Positions 8,413-17,178 of a stretch of DNA of 64,000 nucleotides are shown here, piece by piece. The notes beneath the pieces were generated by a model. It saw nothing but the letters and a program-made list of their open reading frames with translations, ran no database searches and was not told the DNA's origin. A program made the translations under genes and the position numbers. The first letter of the stretch is position 1; each line of letters begins with the position of its first letter. Source of the DNA: an uncultured Bacteroidales bacterium (lineage in GTDB: Bacteria > Bacteroidota > Bacteroidia > Bacteroidales > WCHB1-69); assembly GCA_937949745.1 (NCBI GenBank), contig CALECM010000073.1:1-64000 (forward strand). The letters run 5' to 3'.

Positions 8413-9749
8413 TATTTAAGCCATTTGGCTAATTCCTTATAGGTAACCTTTTTACCATATAAAAGAATGCCTGTGCGGTAAATCTTGGCTGCCATCCATA
8501 CACATAAGAGAAAGAAGAGCACCAGAATTCCCATAGACATTAGTAATTCCCATAGCGGTACGCCGGAAGGTAAGCGTATAAGCATGGCTACCGGAGAAGT
8601 GAGCGGAATCATGGAAAACCACCATGCTAAAGTACCATGCGGATCTTCGGCAATAGGCATTACCAGGATAATGGTCATTAGCAACGGAATAGTAACCGGC
8701 AAGGTAAACTGGTTAGAATCAGTTTCATTATCCACTACCGAACCTATCGCGGCATATAAGGCGGCGTATACCAGATATCCGAACAGGAAGTAAAATAAGA
8801 AGGAGAAAATGATCTGGGTGAAGGAGATGTTGTAAAAAGCTTCCAGCATTTCTTTCATTTCATTCTGATCAGCCATGGCCTGTATATCCTGCGCAGATTG
8901 CAACATGTACTCTCCACCCATCTGTTCGGTCATGGCTACGTTTGAAAATTGTTCCGGAGAGAAAAAATCCGGATTGGTAATCTGCACTCCGAACACGATG
9001 GCAAGGGTCAGTACAACCCACAACGCAAATTGTGTAAGTCCTACCATAGCCACGCCCACAATTTTTCCCATCATCAGCTCCACAGGCTTAATAGTGGATA
9101 ATAACACTTCCACGATTCTGCTGGTTTTCTCTTCCAGTACGCCTTGCAGTACCTGCGAAGCGAAGAGGAAGATGAAAATATAAATGGCAAATCCGAAGAT
9201 CATCCCGATCAGCCGGTTCAATTCGGTAAAGTTCTTCTTCTCGTTTCCTTCATTATCCGTTTGGATCATGGTGATTGAGGAGCGGGTGGCTTTTTTCAGG
9301 GCATCGAATTTCTTCGGGTCGATATCGAACGAATCTTTGACGGCTTTGTCGAACATCAGTTTATCCATCTGGCTTTCGATACCGGATCTTAAGCCCATTG
9401 GAGGATCCTTATAGAAATAGAGGGTGGATTGCAGAAAATAGTTCCCTTTTAAAATATGCAACACCGCATCATATTCACCGTTTGCAAGCGCGCTGGTTTT
9501 GATCTGGTCAATATCACCCGACTGATAAAAGAATTTGGTCTTTTCAGTATCCGTGAAAGAGTTGATGAAGAAATCGTTGTCGTCTACCACCATTACTTTC
9601 GCCGTTTTCTGGCTGTTCTTTGCCACGACCACCGGTACGATGATCAGGGCGGCCAACAGTATCGGTCCTAAAATGGTCATGACCAGGAAAGACTTTTTCC
9701 TGACACGGGTTAAATATTCCCGGGCAATAATCAAACTTGTTTTACTCAT
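8409..9749 (-). CDS. ABC-2 type exporter permease (NatB-like)
   Basis: The 446-residue protein has one N-terminal membrane helix (about 20-42), a large extracytoplasmic domain (about 45-170), then five or six further helices from about 180 to 430. This is the NatB/YhaP layout of ABC-2 permeases. The motif VLEEKTSRIVEVLLSTIKP at the cytoplasmic coupling helix (about 205-223) is highly characteristic. With the ATPase encoded just upstream it forms an exporter; the substrate is unknown, and Na+ export is only one possibility from the NatAB comparison. Its ATG lies inside the end of the ATPase gene (8-bp overlap). Confidence 0.87.
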   Translation of the reverse strand: MSKTSLIIAREYLTRVRKKSFLVMTILGPILLAALIIVPVVVAKNSQKTAKVMVVDDNDFFINSFTDTEKTKFFYQSGDIDQIKTSALANGEYDAVLHILKGNYFLQSTLYFYKDPPMGLRSGIESQMDKLMFDKAVKDSFDIDPKKFDALKKATRSSITMIQTDNEGNEKKNFTELNRLIGMIFGFAIYIFIFLFASQVLQGVLEEKTSRIVEVLLSTIKPVELMMGKIVGVAMVGLTQFALWVVLTLAIVFGVQITNPDFFSPEQFSNVAMTEQMGGEYMLQSAQDIQAMADQNEMKEMLEAFYNISFTQIIFSFLFYFLFGYLVYAALYAAIGSVVDNETDSNQFTLPVTIPLLMTIILVMPIAEDPHGTLAWWFSMIPLTSPVAMLIRLPSGVPLWELLMSMGILVLFFLLCVWMAAKIYRTGILLYGKKVTYKELAKWLKY

Positions 9750-10674
9750 CGGAATGTGATAGATTATACCGTTTTACTTGCTGTATAAAGATATCATTCA
9801 TAGAAGGAAGTATTTCCCTGAATGAAATAATGGTGGTATTGCGCATGAAAAAATCAAGCAACAGGTTTGGAGAGACTTCCGGATCGAGTTTGATCGTATA
9901 AATAACGTTACCGGCTTTCCTGCTTTCGGATTCGATAGTAAAATAAGAAGGCATCTCTTCCGAAAACGGGGAAGTGTGTTCAGCTTCTATCTCGAAAAGG
10001 TACTGGCGGAATTTCTTTTTTACGTCATGCAGGTTCCCTTCCAATATTTTCTTAGCCTGATTAATAAGTACTATCTCGTCACAGATCTCTTCCACCGAAG
10101 CCATGTTATGCGTAGAAAGGATAATAGTGGCCCCGTTCTGTTTAAGTTCCAATATTTCATCTTTCAGCAAATTGGCGTTGATAGGGTCGAAGCCACTGAA
10201 AGGTTCGTCAAAAATAAGGAATTCGGGTTGATGGATAATCGTCGTGATAAATTGCACTTTCTGTTGCATCCCCTTTGAAAGTTCTTCCACTTTACGGTTC
10301 CACCAGCTCGATATTTCGAATTTGTCGAACCAGTAACGAAGGCGTTTCATCGCTTCGTCCTTTGAAAGTCCTTTCAGCCGGGCTAAGTAAAGTGCCTGTT
10401 CACCGACTTTCATTTTTTTATATAAGCCTCGTTCTTCCGGTAAATATCCGATACGGGAGGTGTCGGTACGTTCCATTTCCCTGCCGTCGAAAAGTATGGT
10501 TCCGGAATCTGGAGCCGTGATCTGATTAAGGATCCGGATCAGGGTGGTCTTACCTGCGCCGTTTGGTCCTAATAACCCAAAAATGACCCCTTTTTCTATC
10601 GAAAAGGAAACATTATCCAAGGCTAAATGATTGGAGAATCTTTTGGATACGTTGGCTATATCGACTAACTTCAC
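9742..10674 (-). CDS. ABC transporter ATP-binding protein (NatA-like)
   Basis: A 310-residue ATPase with Walker A GPNGAGKTT (about 36-44), signature LSKGMQQKV, Walker B FLIFDEPFSGFDP and the H-loop STHNMAS. An accessory domain of about 80 residues follows residue 230, as in NatA/CcmA-type export ATPases. It powers the permease encoded immediately downstream with overlapping ends. The gene starts 1 bp after the stop of the DUF4290 gene, so the three genes probably form one transcript. Confidence 0.9.
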   Translation of the reverse strand: MKLVDIANVSKRFSNHLALDNVSFSIEKGVIFGLLGPNGAGKTTLIRILNQITAPDSGTILFDGREMERTDTSRIGYLPEERGLYKKMKVGEQALYLARLKGLSKDEAMKRLRYWFDKFEISSWWNRKVEELSKGMQQKVQFITTIIHQPEFLIFDEPFSGFDPINANLLKDEILELKQNGATIILSTHNMASVEEICDEIVLINQAKKILEGNLHDVKKKFRQYLFEIEAEHTSPFSEEMPSYFTIESESRKAGNVIYTIKLDPEVSPNLLLDFFMRNTTIISFREILPSMNDIFIQQVKRYNLSHSDE

Positions 10675-10675
10675 G

Positions 10676-11338
10676 TTATGTGGTTTTCTTTTTTTTCTTT
10701 TTAGATTTTTTATTATTCCCCGGTTTTACATTCACCTTGTTTTGCTGGTTCTGCCTCAAAATGTCACGGGTGGCATCCAGTGTAAAATCCTGGGGTAAAA
10801 CGAGCGATCCGTTCGACATATCCGAAATCTGCTGTACGATCAGGTTGTCGTCCACCGAATCCCGGTTGTACATCAAATATAGTTTTTTAAGATGGTTAGC
10901 TAATATTTTGCTCATTTCCGTTTTTAACGGATCAGGATATTCCGATACTTTCCGGATAATATTTTCCATATTACGGCCATAAGTCCTGTACATGATCTTT
11001 TTCTTCTGGTAAGAAGGATATATGGTCGTAAGTTGATGATCGGCGGGATCCGGTTTCGGAAAAGGAGAGTCCACCTCCAGTCTGTAGCCGGAAATAATAA
11101 ACAGGTGGTCCCATAATTTGTGCCAGTAATCTTCCGATTCACTGTGTTTTTTGGGCTGGTTATTGTTATCCCGTACGTCCGGGTTGATTTGGGACATTAC
11201 TTTGATAATAGCTTTGGCAGCTTCCGTTCGTTTATCATAGTCTTTAATAGTAAGGGCATGCTCAATCATCTTTTGTACGTTCCTGCCGTACTCTTTGATA
11301 ATAAGCCTGTTCCTTTCGGTATTGTATTCTAGCATCAT
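10676..11338 (-). CDS. DUF4290 family protein
   Basis: The start is placed at the ATG pair at 11338/11335 (MMLEYNTERN). A longer reading frame begins at a TTG that is part of the promoter box at 11357-11364, so it is not a credible start. The 220-residue soluble protein has the family's N-terminal LEYNTERNRLIIKEYGRN and KLWDHLFIISGY segments, and a very basic tail (KKSKKKKKK near the end). DUF4290 is a Bacteroidota family of unknown function. The Lys-rich tail could bind nucleic acid, which is inference only. Confidence 0.83.
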   Translation of the reverse strand: MMLEYNTERNRLIIKEYGRNVQKMIEHALTIKDYDKRTEAAKAIIKVMSQINPDVRDNNNQPKKHSESEDYWHKLWDHLFIISGYRLEVDSPFPKPDPADHQLTTIYPSYQKKKIMYRTYGRNMENIIRKVSEYPDPLKTEMSKILANHLKKLYLMYNRDSVDDNLIVQQISDMSNGSLVLPQDFTLDATRDILRQNQQNKVNVKPGNNKKSKKKKKKTT

Positions 11339-11356
11339 AAAAAATTTAACAAAGTG

Positions 11357-11364
11357 CAAAGATA
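11357..11364 (-). promoter_or_regulatory. Promoter -7 box for the DUF4290 / ABC exporter transcript
   Basis: The minus strand reads TATCTTTG, an exact TAnnTTTG match 18 bp upstream of the ATG at 11338. Its position supports the shorter start codon. Confidence 0.6.
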
Positions 11365-11385
11365 ATATTTTTTAACGACTAATGC

Positions 11386-12282
11386 TCAGCTTTTGCGCTG
11401 AGCCATAAAAATACCCGTGATCACTACAACCATTCCCAGGATCTTATATACGGGGAATGACTCCTTAAGCCATATAAAAGAAATAACAGCGGTAAATACG
11501 GGAATCAGGTTATTAAAAACGGTTGATTTACCCAGTCCTACTACCTGGATACCTTTCACCATGAATATAAAAGCCAGCGAGGAACAGAAAATAGCCAGGA
11601 TCAGAAGATAAACGATATTTTGTATATCCAGGAAAGCTTCATTTGCGGGAAAACCATTCCGGAGACCCATGATCAGGAATAGCGGCAAAAACAGTATACT
11701 CCCTGTTAAATTCTGGTAAGTAATAACGATAACGGGATGATAGGTGTCCGGTAATTTTTTGATAAAATAACCGTATCCCACCGCGGCGAATACAGCGCAA
11801 AAGGCAAGTATGGCGCCTGTGATTCCGGCCGGATTTTCTAAGAAATCAGGTAAAAGCATCAAGGCGATTCCCAGCATAGAGATGAAGATGCCCCACATAT
11901 TCGTTTTGGAAAAATTTTCCTTAAAATAATAACGGGATACCAAAGCCGTAAAAAGGGGTATCGTGGCAATAATGACCGATACGATCGAAGAGGTAGTATA
12001 TTGCAGGCTGTAAGTTTCGAATATAAAGTATAAAAACGGTTCGAAGAAACTGAAAGCCAGGATAACTTTAATGTCTTTTTTTCGGATTTTTAAGTAAGAT
12101 TTCAGAAATAAAATGCTGAATATCAGCAAAAATATTCCTGAAACCGTGGTTCTTATGTAAATAATGGAAACCGGTGAAAAATCGTGAAGTAAATATTTTG
12201 TAAATACGAAGGATGCGCCCCAGAAAATAGCGGAAAATAGTAATAGAATATAGAAATAAGGTTTGACTGATTTACTATTCAT
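11386..12282 (-). CDS. EamA/DMT-family permease
   Basis: The 298-residue protein is almost wholly hydrophobic, with ten predicted membrane helices in two EamA repeats (about 10-140 and 155-295). The family's early motif is present (FWGASFVFTKYLL), as is the closing KILGMVVVITGIFM. Such permeases export amino acids, metabolites or nucleotide sugars; the substrate is not deducible. Its start codon is only 13 bp past the U-tract of the secG terminator, and no promoter of its own is obvious. Confidence 0.88.
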   Translation of the reverse strand: MNSKSVKPYFYILLLFSAIFWGASFVFTKYLLHDFSPVSIIYIRTTVSGIFLLIFSILFLKSYLKIRKKDIKVILAFSFFEPFLYFIFETYSLQYTTSSIVSVIIATIPLFTALVSRYYFKENFSKTNMWGIFISMLGIALMLLPDFLENPAGITGAILAFCAVFAAVGYGYFIKKLPDTYHPVIVITYQNLTGSILFLPLFLIMGLRNGFPANEAFLDIQNIVYLLILAIFCSSLAFIFMVKGIQVVGLGKSTVFNNLIPVFTAVISFIWLKESFPVYKILGMVVVITGIFMAQRKS

Positions 12283-12294
12283 TACGGAATGGAT

Positions 12295-12321
12295 AAAAAA
12301 AAGAGGATGTAAAATCCTCTT
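12295..12321 (-). terminator. Rho-independent terminator after secG
   Basis: On the minus strand an 8-bp perfect stem (AAGAGGAT / ATCCTCTT, loop of 5) is followed by a run of T at 12295-12300. It lies 26 bp past the secG stop and just before the EamA start. Confidence 0.8.
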
Positions 12322-12346
12322 TCTACTTTATCTTAAAAAAATAATA

Positions 12347-12634
12347 CTATTCTTCTTCCATAGTGGTTTGCTCCATCGGAGCATAGTCACCGGGTTCATC
12401 TTTTTTGAATTCCGATTTGGTCATGAAGGCAAAAGCCAAACATAAAACCATGATAAAAGAGGCCAGTATCCAGGTCGCTTTTTCGAGGAAATCAGTTGTT
12501 TTTCTAACACCCATAATCTGATTTTGTGAGGAAAAATTAGAGGCTAGTCCTCCGCCTTTTGAATTTTGTATCAATACAAAAAATCCTAAAACTAAGCATG
12601 CCAGGATAATAAGGATCACAATCAGTGTTGTCAT
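12347..12634 (-). CDS. secG: Preprotein translocase subunit SecG
   Basis: A 95-residue protein with two membrane helices (about 3-23 and 52-74) joined by the conserved SecG loop FVLIQNSKGGGLAS. It is part of the SecYEG channel and aids SecA-driven export. The C-terminal tail is acidic (EFKKDEPGDYAPMEQ). It is the last gene of a block with the sigma-54 activator, lptE and a TPR protein, and ends at a clear terminator. Confidence 0.93.
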   Translation of the reverse strand: MTTLIVILIILACLVLGFFVLIQNSKGGGLASNFSSQNQIMGVRKTTDFLEKATWILASFIMVLCLAFAFMTKSEFKKDEPGDYAPMEQTTMEEE

Positions 12635-12646
12635 AACGTAAGGGTC

Positions 12647-13207
12647 TTATTGATGTATATCTTTTGTCTTTCTTAAGTTTTCAATTTGCGTTGCAAAGTA
12701 ACGATTTTTTTCTGGAAAAAGCAACCCCAGTTTTTTGTAAATTTTTATCGCTTTCCCCGGATAACCTTGTTGAGCGTATATCATTGCTAATGTTTCACTT
12801 ACGAGTGTAGAATCTTCTACTAAACTGGCTTTTCCGTAATTAACCGCTGAGTCGTGCCTGTCGGGATCAAACTTGATTTTGGGAGGATCATTACTGAATT
12901 TCTCAATAAGATGGTCAATTACTTCTGTTTCTTCCGGTGGTTTTTCCCGCTCAATAATCACACCGGTCTGGAAAATATACTGATGAAATTTTTCGCGGCT
13001 GATCAGCGATAAAAGGAGGGAGGATTTTATTTTTTCATATTCCGACGGAATATTATTCTGGAGAAGCTTAAGGTAAATAAAATTTACAACGGGAGAAGCC
13101 GGATATCGGGTCCGGAGGTTTCCGAATTCTTTTACCAGTTCCCCTTGTTCGATGGGCAGTGTGGTCAGGTATTGTAAAAAACGTTCTTTATTCATGATCT
13201 GTGACAT
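12647..13207 (-). CDS. TPR-containing protein of the lptE-secG operon
   Basis: The 186-residue protein has no signal peptide. One recognisable tetratricopeptide unit lies near the C-terminus (SETLAMIYAQQGYPGKAIKI, then YKKLGLLFPEKN, about 136-168). The rest is helical and unassigned. Its ATG shares a base with the end of lptE and its stop is 12 bp before secG, so it is co-transcribed with envelope-export genes. A scaffold role is inference; I do not know a specific function. Confidence 0.75.
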   Translation of the reverse strand: MSQIMNKERFLQYLTTLPIEQGELVKEFGNLRTRYPASPVVNFIYLKLLQNNIPSEYEKIKSSLLLSLISREKFHQYIFQTGVIIEREKPPEETEVIDHLIEKFSNDPPKIKFDPDRHDSAVNYGKASLVEDSTLVSETLAMIYAQQGYPGKAIKIYKKLGLLFPEKNRYFATQIENLRKTKDIHQ

Positions 13208-13743
13208 TACCAGTTGACAAAAGCTTTATTGAATATGTCATCCGTCAGGGCATCATTGATTGAAGCTACGAAAGTGTTTTCGGAGGAGGTGAAATTAATA
13301 TTGCTGTCGTAATCGTAATAACGGGAAAAAGATTGTTCGAAATTAAGGTTTTCGTCGAATCTATTAATAAAGCGTACTCTTACGGTTATGGTCAGGCGGT
13401 TCAAAGCCGCCGTTTCGTTACCCTGGATCGCTACTGGAGAAATGTTGTATCCGGTAATTTCTCCTTCAATGGAATAATCTCCCTCGTTATTCACGATCGT
13501 TAACGGAGTCTGGTTCTGGATTTTATTTTTAAGAGCATTGGTAAAATCCTGACTTAAAGATGGATTTACCAAAGTGGCATTATTAGGAAAGGTCGCGATA
13601 TAAACGGTTTTGGCATTAGGATCGATAGTGCCCCCGGTTAAAGAAACGGACACACGGCAGGAATATAAAAAAAGGCAAAAAATCCCGAATGCGATTATAA
13701 AAGTAAATTTTGCCGGTTTAGCGATAATCCTTTTCTCTTTCAT
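13207..13743 (-). CDS. lptE: LptE-like LPS assembly lipoprotein
   Basis: The 178-residue protein has a lipoprotein signal with the acceptor Cys at residue 29 (FLYSC). A single alpha/beta domain follows (KTVYIATFPNNATLVNPSLS, ALKNKIQNQT, YSIEGEITGYNISP) that matches the LptE family in Bacteroidota. LptE plugs the LptD barrel in the outer membrane; an LptD-like gene lies at 4.6 kb. Start and stop codons overlap those of the neighbouring genes by 4 bp and 1 bp, which indicates tight coupling with the sigma-54 activator gene upstream and the TPR gene downstream. Confidence 0.85.
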   Translation of the reverse strand: MKEKRIIAKPAKFTFIIAFGIFCLFLYSCRVSVSLTGGTIDPNAKTVYIATFPNNATLVNPSLSQDFTNALKNKIQNQTPLTIVNNEGDYSIEGEITGYNISPVAIQGNETAALNRLTITVRVRFINRFDENLNFEQSFSRYYDYDSNINFTSSENTFVASINDALTDDIFNKAFVNW

Positions 13744-14978
13744 AATCCGTATTCTTTTATTTTACGGTAGAGTGTTCTTTCGGAAATGCCTAATTCCTCA
13801 GCCGCTAACTTCCTTTTATTGTGATGTTTTTCCAATGCTTTCCTGATCAGTTCACGCTCACTGTCGGCCAGCGAATAATTATCCTCCAAAATAACGGGTT
13901 CTTCCAGGTTTTCATCCAGGGAGTGGGAATTAAGATAAGGATAATGATCCGGTTTGGCAAAAGAATACGGATGCGGGGATTCCGCTATTCCGGGATTGGT
14001 CAAATCCATTTCAGGATGGAACTGACGGTCGAAATTAGGACTTTTAGCCATACTGTTAACCAGCGATTTTAATTCGGTCACTTCCCGTTTCATATCGGCT
14101 AAAAACTTAAATACCAATTCCCTTTCGAAATTTTCAGATCGTTCACCGGGTTCGCTGTGCAATAGTACCGGTACGCTCGAAACAGTCGGCGTAACCAGGT
14201 ATTTCTTTAGGGTTTCCACCTGTATAAGCCGGTTTTTCTCGATAAGCGACATCTGTTCCGTTACGTTTTTCAATTGACGTATATTTCCCGGCCAGTTATA
14301 ACTTTTAAGATATTCGGTGGCTTCCGGAGTCAGTTCCAGTTGTGGAAAGCGATACTTATTCGCAAAATCGGAAGCGAATTTCATAAATAGGAGTACTACG
14401 TCATCCTGCCTGTCCCTTAAAGGTGGAATCTGGATAGGAACCGTATTGAGCCTGTAATACAGATCTTCCCTGAATTTTCCTTTGGCAATACGGTCGCTGA
14501 TATTAACATTCGTAGCGGCAATAACCCTTACTTTGGTTTTCTGAACTTTCGAGGAGCCCACTTTCATAAAATCACCAGTTTCAAGTACTCTGAGTAATCT
14601 TACCTGCGTGGCCAAAGGCAGGTCTGCAACTTCATCCATGAATATAGTACCGCCGTCCGCCACTTCGAAATAACCTTTCCGGGTTTCTGTGGCCCCCGTG
14701 AAAGCGCCTTTTTCATGTCCGAAAAGTTCCGAATCGATTGTTCCTTCAGGTATGGCACCGCAATTCACAGTGATATACGGACCATGTTTCCAGGCACTGA
14801 AATCGTGGATAATTTTTGGGAAATTTTCTTTACCGACTCCACTTTCCCCCATGATTAAGACCGAAAGATCCGTGGCTGCAACCTGCACCGCCACATGAAT
14901 GGCATGATCCAGTAACGGACTGTGCCCGATAATTCCATAGCGTTGTTTTATTGCAATTAAATCTATAGCCATATCCAT
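13740..14978 (-). CDS. Sigma-54-dependent transcriptional activator (Fis family), no receiver domain
   Basis: The 412-residue protein begins directly with the AAA+ domain. Walker A is GESGVGKE (44-51), the sigma-54 contact loop is GAFTGA (91-96) and Walker B is TIFMDE (111-116), followed by an arginine-finger region (REDLYYRLNTVPI). A linker at about 270-370 leads to a C-terminal Fis-type helix-turn-helix (AAEELGISERTLYRKIKEYG). There is no phosphoreceiver or GAF domain, so activity must be set otherwise. An in-frame ATG at 14972 is an equal alternative start. It heads the lptE/TPR/secG operon. Confidence 0.9.
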   Translation of the reverse strand: MDMAIDLIAIKQRYGIIGHSPLLDHAIHVAVQVAATDLSVLIMGESGVGKENFPKIIHDFSAWKHGPYITVNCGAIPEGTIDSELFGHEKGAFTGATETRKGYFEVADGGTIFMDEVADLPLATQVRLLRVLETGDFMKVGSSKVQKTKVRVIAATNVNISDRIAKGKFREDLYYRLNTVPIQIPPLRDRQDDVVLLFMKFASDFANKYRFPQLELTPEATEYLKSYNWPGNIRQLKNVTEQMSLIEKNRLIQVETLKKYLVTPTVSSVPVLLHSEPGERSENFERELVFKFLADMKREVTELKSLVNSMAKSPNFDRQFHPEMDLTNPGIAESPHPYSFAKPDHYPYLNSHSLDENLEEPVILEDNYSLADSERELIRKALEKHHNKRKLAAEELGISERTLYRKIKEYGL

Positions 14979-15025
14979 ATAAAATTATACTCCCAAAACG
15001 TATAGTATATTCGGTTTCGAATTTC

Positions 15026-16306
15026 TTACCAGGCAAATAACGGCCTTTCCGCCATCATTTCATTTACTTTTTTTCTTACTCCGTCGATAACGGACTGATC
15101 CTGAACATTACTCAAAACCTCGTCGATCAGATTTACGATGTCACCCATTTCATTCTCTTTCAGACCTCTGGTTGTGATGGCAGGAGTACCTACGCGTATA
15201 CCGGAAGTGCTGAAAGGTGTACGGCTGTCGAACGGAACCATGTTTTTATTGATCGTAATATCAGCCTGAACCAAAGTGTTTTCCGCTACTTTTCCTGTCA
15301 GGTCGGGGAATTTGGTCCTGAGGTCGATCAACATCAGATGATTGTCCGTTCCACCGCTGATCACTTTATATCCTTTATGGATAAAAGCGTCGCACATTGC
15401 CCGGGCATTATTTTGTACCTGTTGGATATAGGTGAAATACTCATCGCTCATAGCTTCGCCGAAAGCCACCGCTTTAGACGCGATCACGTGTTCCAAAGGT
15501 CCGCCCTGTATACCGGGGAAAACCGCGCTGTCCAATAGTTGTGACATTTTTTTGATTTCGCCTTTTGGCGTGGTTAATCCCCACGGATTGTCAAAATCTT
15601 TTCCGATAAGGATAAGTCCGCCTCTTGGTCCCCGTAAAGTTTTATGGGTGGTAGTGGTAACAATGTGGCAATATTGCACGGGATCATTTAATAATCCTCT
15701 TGCGATTAATCCTGCCGGATGGGAAATATCGCCCATCAGGATAGCACCGATTTTGTCGGCAATCTCTCTCATTCTTTTCCAGTCCCAGTCACGGGAATAA
15801 GCGGAAGCACCTCCCACGATCATCTTAGGACGTTCGCGAAGTGCCACTTCTTCCATTCTGTCATAATTGATCGTACCGGTTTCTTCATCTACCGTATAGG
15901 CTACTGCTTTATAAAGGATTCCGGAAGAATTTACGGGTGATCCGTGTGAGAGGTGTCCTCCGTGGGAAAGATCCAATCCCATGAAAACATCGCCCGGTTT
16001 GAGGCAGGCCAGGAAAACCGCCATATTAGCCTGAGCTCCCGAATGAGGTTGCACATTGGCCCATTCCGCGCCGAAAAGTTTCTTAATCCGGTCGATAGCC
16101 AGTTGTTCGGTCTGGTCAACGATCTGGCATCCGCCGTAATATCTTTTACCCGGATATCCTTCGGCGTATTTGTTCGTAAGTACGGATCCCAGGGCTTCCA
16201 TAACCTGGTCGCTTACAAAATTTTCCGAAGCGATCAGTTCAATCCCTAAAGTCTGACGTTTACGCTCTGCCTGGATAAGATCAAAAACCTGTGTATCTCT
16301 TTTCAT
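15026..16306 (-). CDS. glyA: Serine hydroxymethyltransferase
   Basis: The 426-residue enzyme interconverts serine and glycine with tetrahydrofolate, supplying one-carbon units. The N-terminus has the conserved IELIASENFVS and NKYAEGYPGKRYYGG. The pyridoxal-phosphate lysine lies in TTTTHKTLRGPRGG at about residue 225, and VQADITINKNMVPFD is near 350. Length is usual for the family. It is transcribed alone from its own TAnnTTTG box and is separated by 47 bp from the sigma-54 activator gene downstream. Confidence 0.97.
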   Translation of the reverse strand: MKRDTQVFDLIQAERKRQTLGIELIASENFVSDQVMEALGSVLTNKYAEGYPGKRYYGGCQIVDQTEQLAIDRIKKLFGAEWANVQPHSGAQANMAVFLACLKPGDVFMGLDLSHGGHLSHGSPVNSSGILYKAVAYTVDEETGTINYDRMEEVALRERPKMIVGGASAYSRDWDWKRMREIADKIGAILMGDISHPAGLIARGLLNDPVQYCHIVTTTTHKTLRGPRGGLILIGKDFDNPWGLTTPKGEIKKMSQLLDSAVFPGIQGGPLEHVIASKAVAFGEAMSDEYFTYIQQVQNNARAMCDAFIHKGYKVISGGTDNHLMLIDLRTKFPDLTGKVAENTLVQADITINKNMVPFDSRTPFSTSGIRVGTPAITTRGLKENEMGDIVNLIDEVLSNVQDQSVIDGVRKKVNEMMAERPLFAW

Positions 16307-16348
16307 ATCAATATGTTTAAAATAATGTTATCATTATAAATCCGAGTG

Positions 16349-16356
16349 CAAAATTA
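16349..16356 (-). promoter_or_regulatory. Promoter -7 box for glyA
   Basis: The minus strand reads TAATTTTG, 42 bp upstream of the glyA ATG, fitting TAnnTTTG. Confidence 0.5.
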
Positions 16357-16392
16357 CACTTATTTTTGAAGTTGTAATATGATATAATATAA

Positions 16393-17172
16393 TTACTCGA
16401 GAAAACCTTTTTTCTTCCCAAAATGGTAAGCGACATAGGCACATAAATAAAAAGGTTTGGCTTTATTGAAAGCCATTTGCCGTATAAAAGGGAAAACCAT
16501 ATCAATGGTGCCTCCGACTTCCAGTACATGGATTCTGAGGTCATTCTGGCTGAAATCGAATTGAAGTCCCGTCTTAGCGTAAAAACCCGGACGCAGTGCT
16601 GTTTTGCTGAATCCCTTGAAAAATCCGGCCCGACCTAAAATCTTGTCGATGGTATGATTCGGATTTTCCGGATCATATTGAACGGTTTCCCGTATAAAGA
16701 AACCATTAGGACCGGGATATCTTATATTGACGAATACCGGAATCCCGATACCCAGTGTAAAACCGCCGGAGATCGTATATCTCACCTGAACGCCGCCCCA
16801 GTAAGGCTTATGATTCAGGGTGCGCTGGTAACCATAACCGCCGCGCAGGAAAAAAAGATCATACAGTTTGCCGTAAGAATAAGCGGTAGCTTCCGGATCT
16901 GCCGACCTTGCCCTTACCGCTTTGGGATGCTGGTTGTACAAAAGGTTGATTTCCCAGAAATGTTTATTAAAATAATCCGGGGTCCATCCTTGTTGAAAAC
17001 CCAGTCCGCCCCCGCTGGTATTTAAGAAAAATTCAAGTTCCCATTCCTTGGTCGTTACGGTCTGGCCTTCCGGTTCTCCTACATCCTGGGTGAATCCCGT
17101 CATATAACAGAACAAAAAGAGCATGCATAAACATGCTCTTTTATGCTTTCCCGCCATAGAAATATATTTCAT
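16393..17172 (-). CDS. Putative outer-membrane protein, unknown function
   Basis: The 259-residue protein has a signal peptide (hydrophobic core CLCMLFLFCYMTGF, likely cut before QDVGEP near residue 29). It continues as a beta-rich domain with many aromatic and Gly residues (WELEFFLNTSGGGLGFQQGW, VRYTISGGFTLGIGIPVF) and ends in strands, consistent with a small barrel. I do not recognise a named family. The second ATG (residue 6, MAGKHK) gives a better signal peptide start. Its 5' coding region contains a terminator-like hairpin (17115-17142). It follows a small lipoprotein gene by 6 bp. Confidence 0.7.
   Translation of the reverse strand: MKYISMAGKHKRACLCMLFLFCYMTGFTQDVGEPEGQTVTTKEWELEFFLNTSGGGLGFQQGWTPDYFNKHFWEINLLYNQHPKAVRARSADPEATAYSYGKLYDLFFLRGGYGYQRTLNHKPYWGGVQVRYTISGGFTLGIGIPVFVNIRYPGPNGFFIRETVQYDPENPNHTIDKILGRAGFFKGFSKTALRPGFYAKTGLQFDFSQNDLRIHVLEVGGTIDMVFPFIRQMAFNKAKPFYLCAYVAYHFGKKKGFLE
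17115..17142 (-). promoter_or_regulatory. Terminator-like hairpin inside a signal-peptide coding region
   Basis: A perfect 11-bp stem (AAAAGAGCATG / CATGCTCTTTT, loop of 6) followed on the minus strand by TTTTTG lies 30-57 bp into the outer-membrane protein gene. It could end transcription of the small lipoprotein mRNA or act as an attenuator; it is also simply coding sequence. Confidence 0.5.
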
Positions 17173-17178
17173 ATTCCG

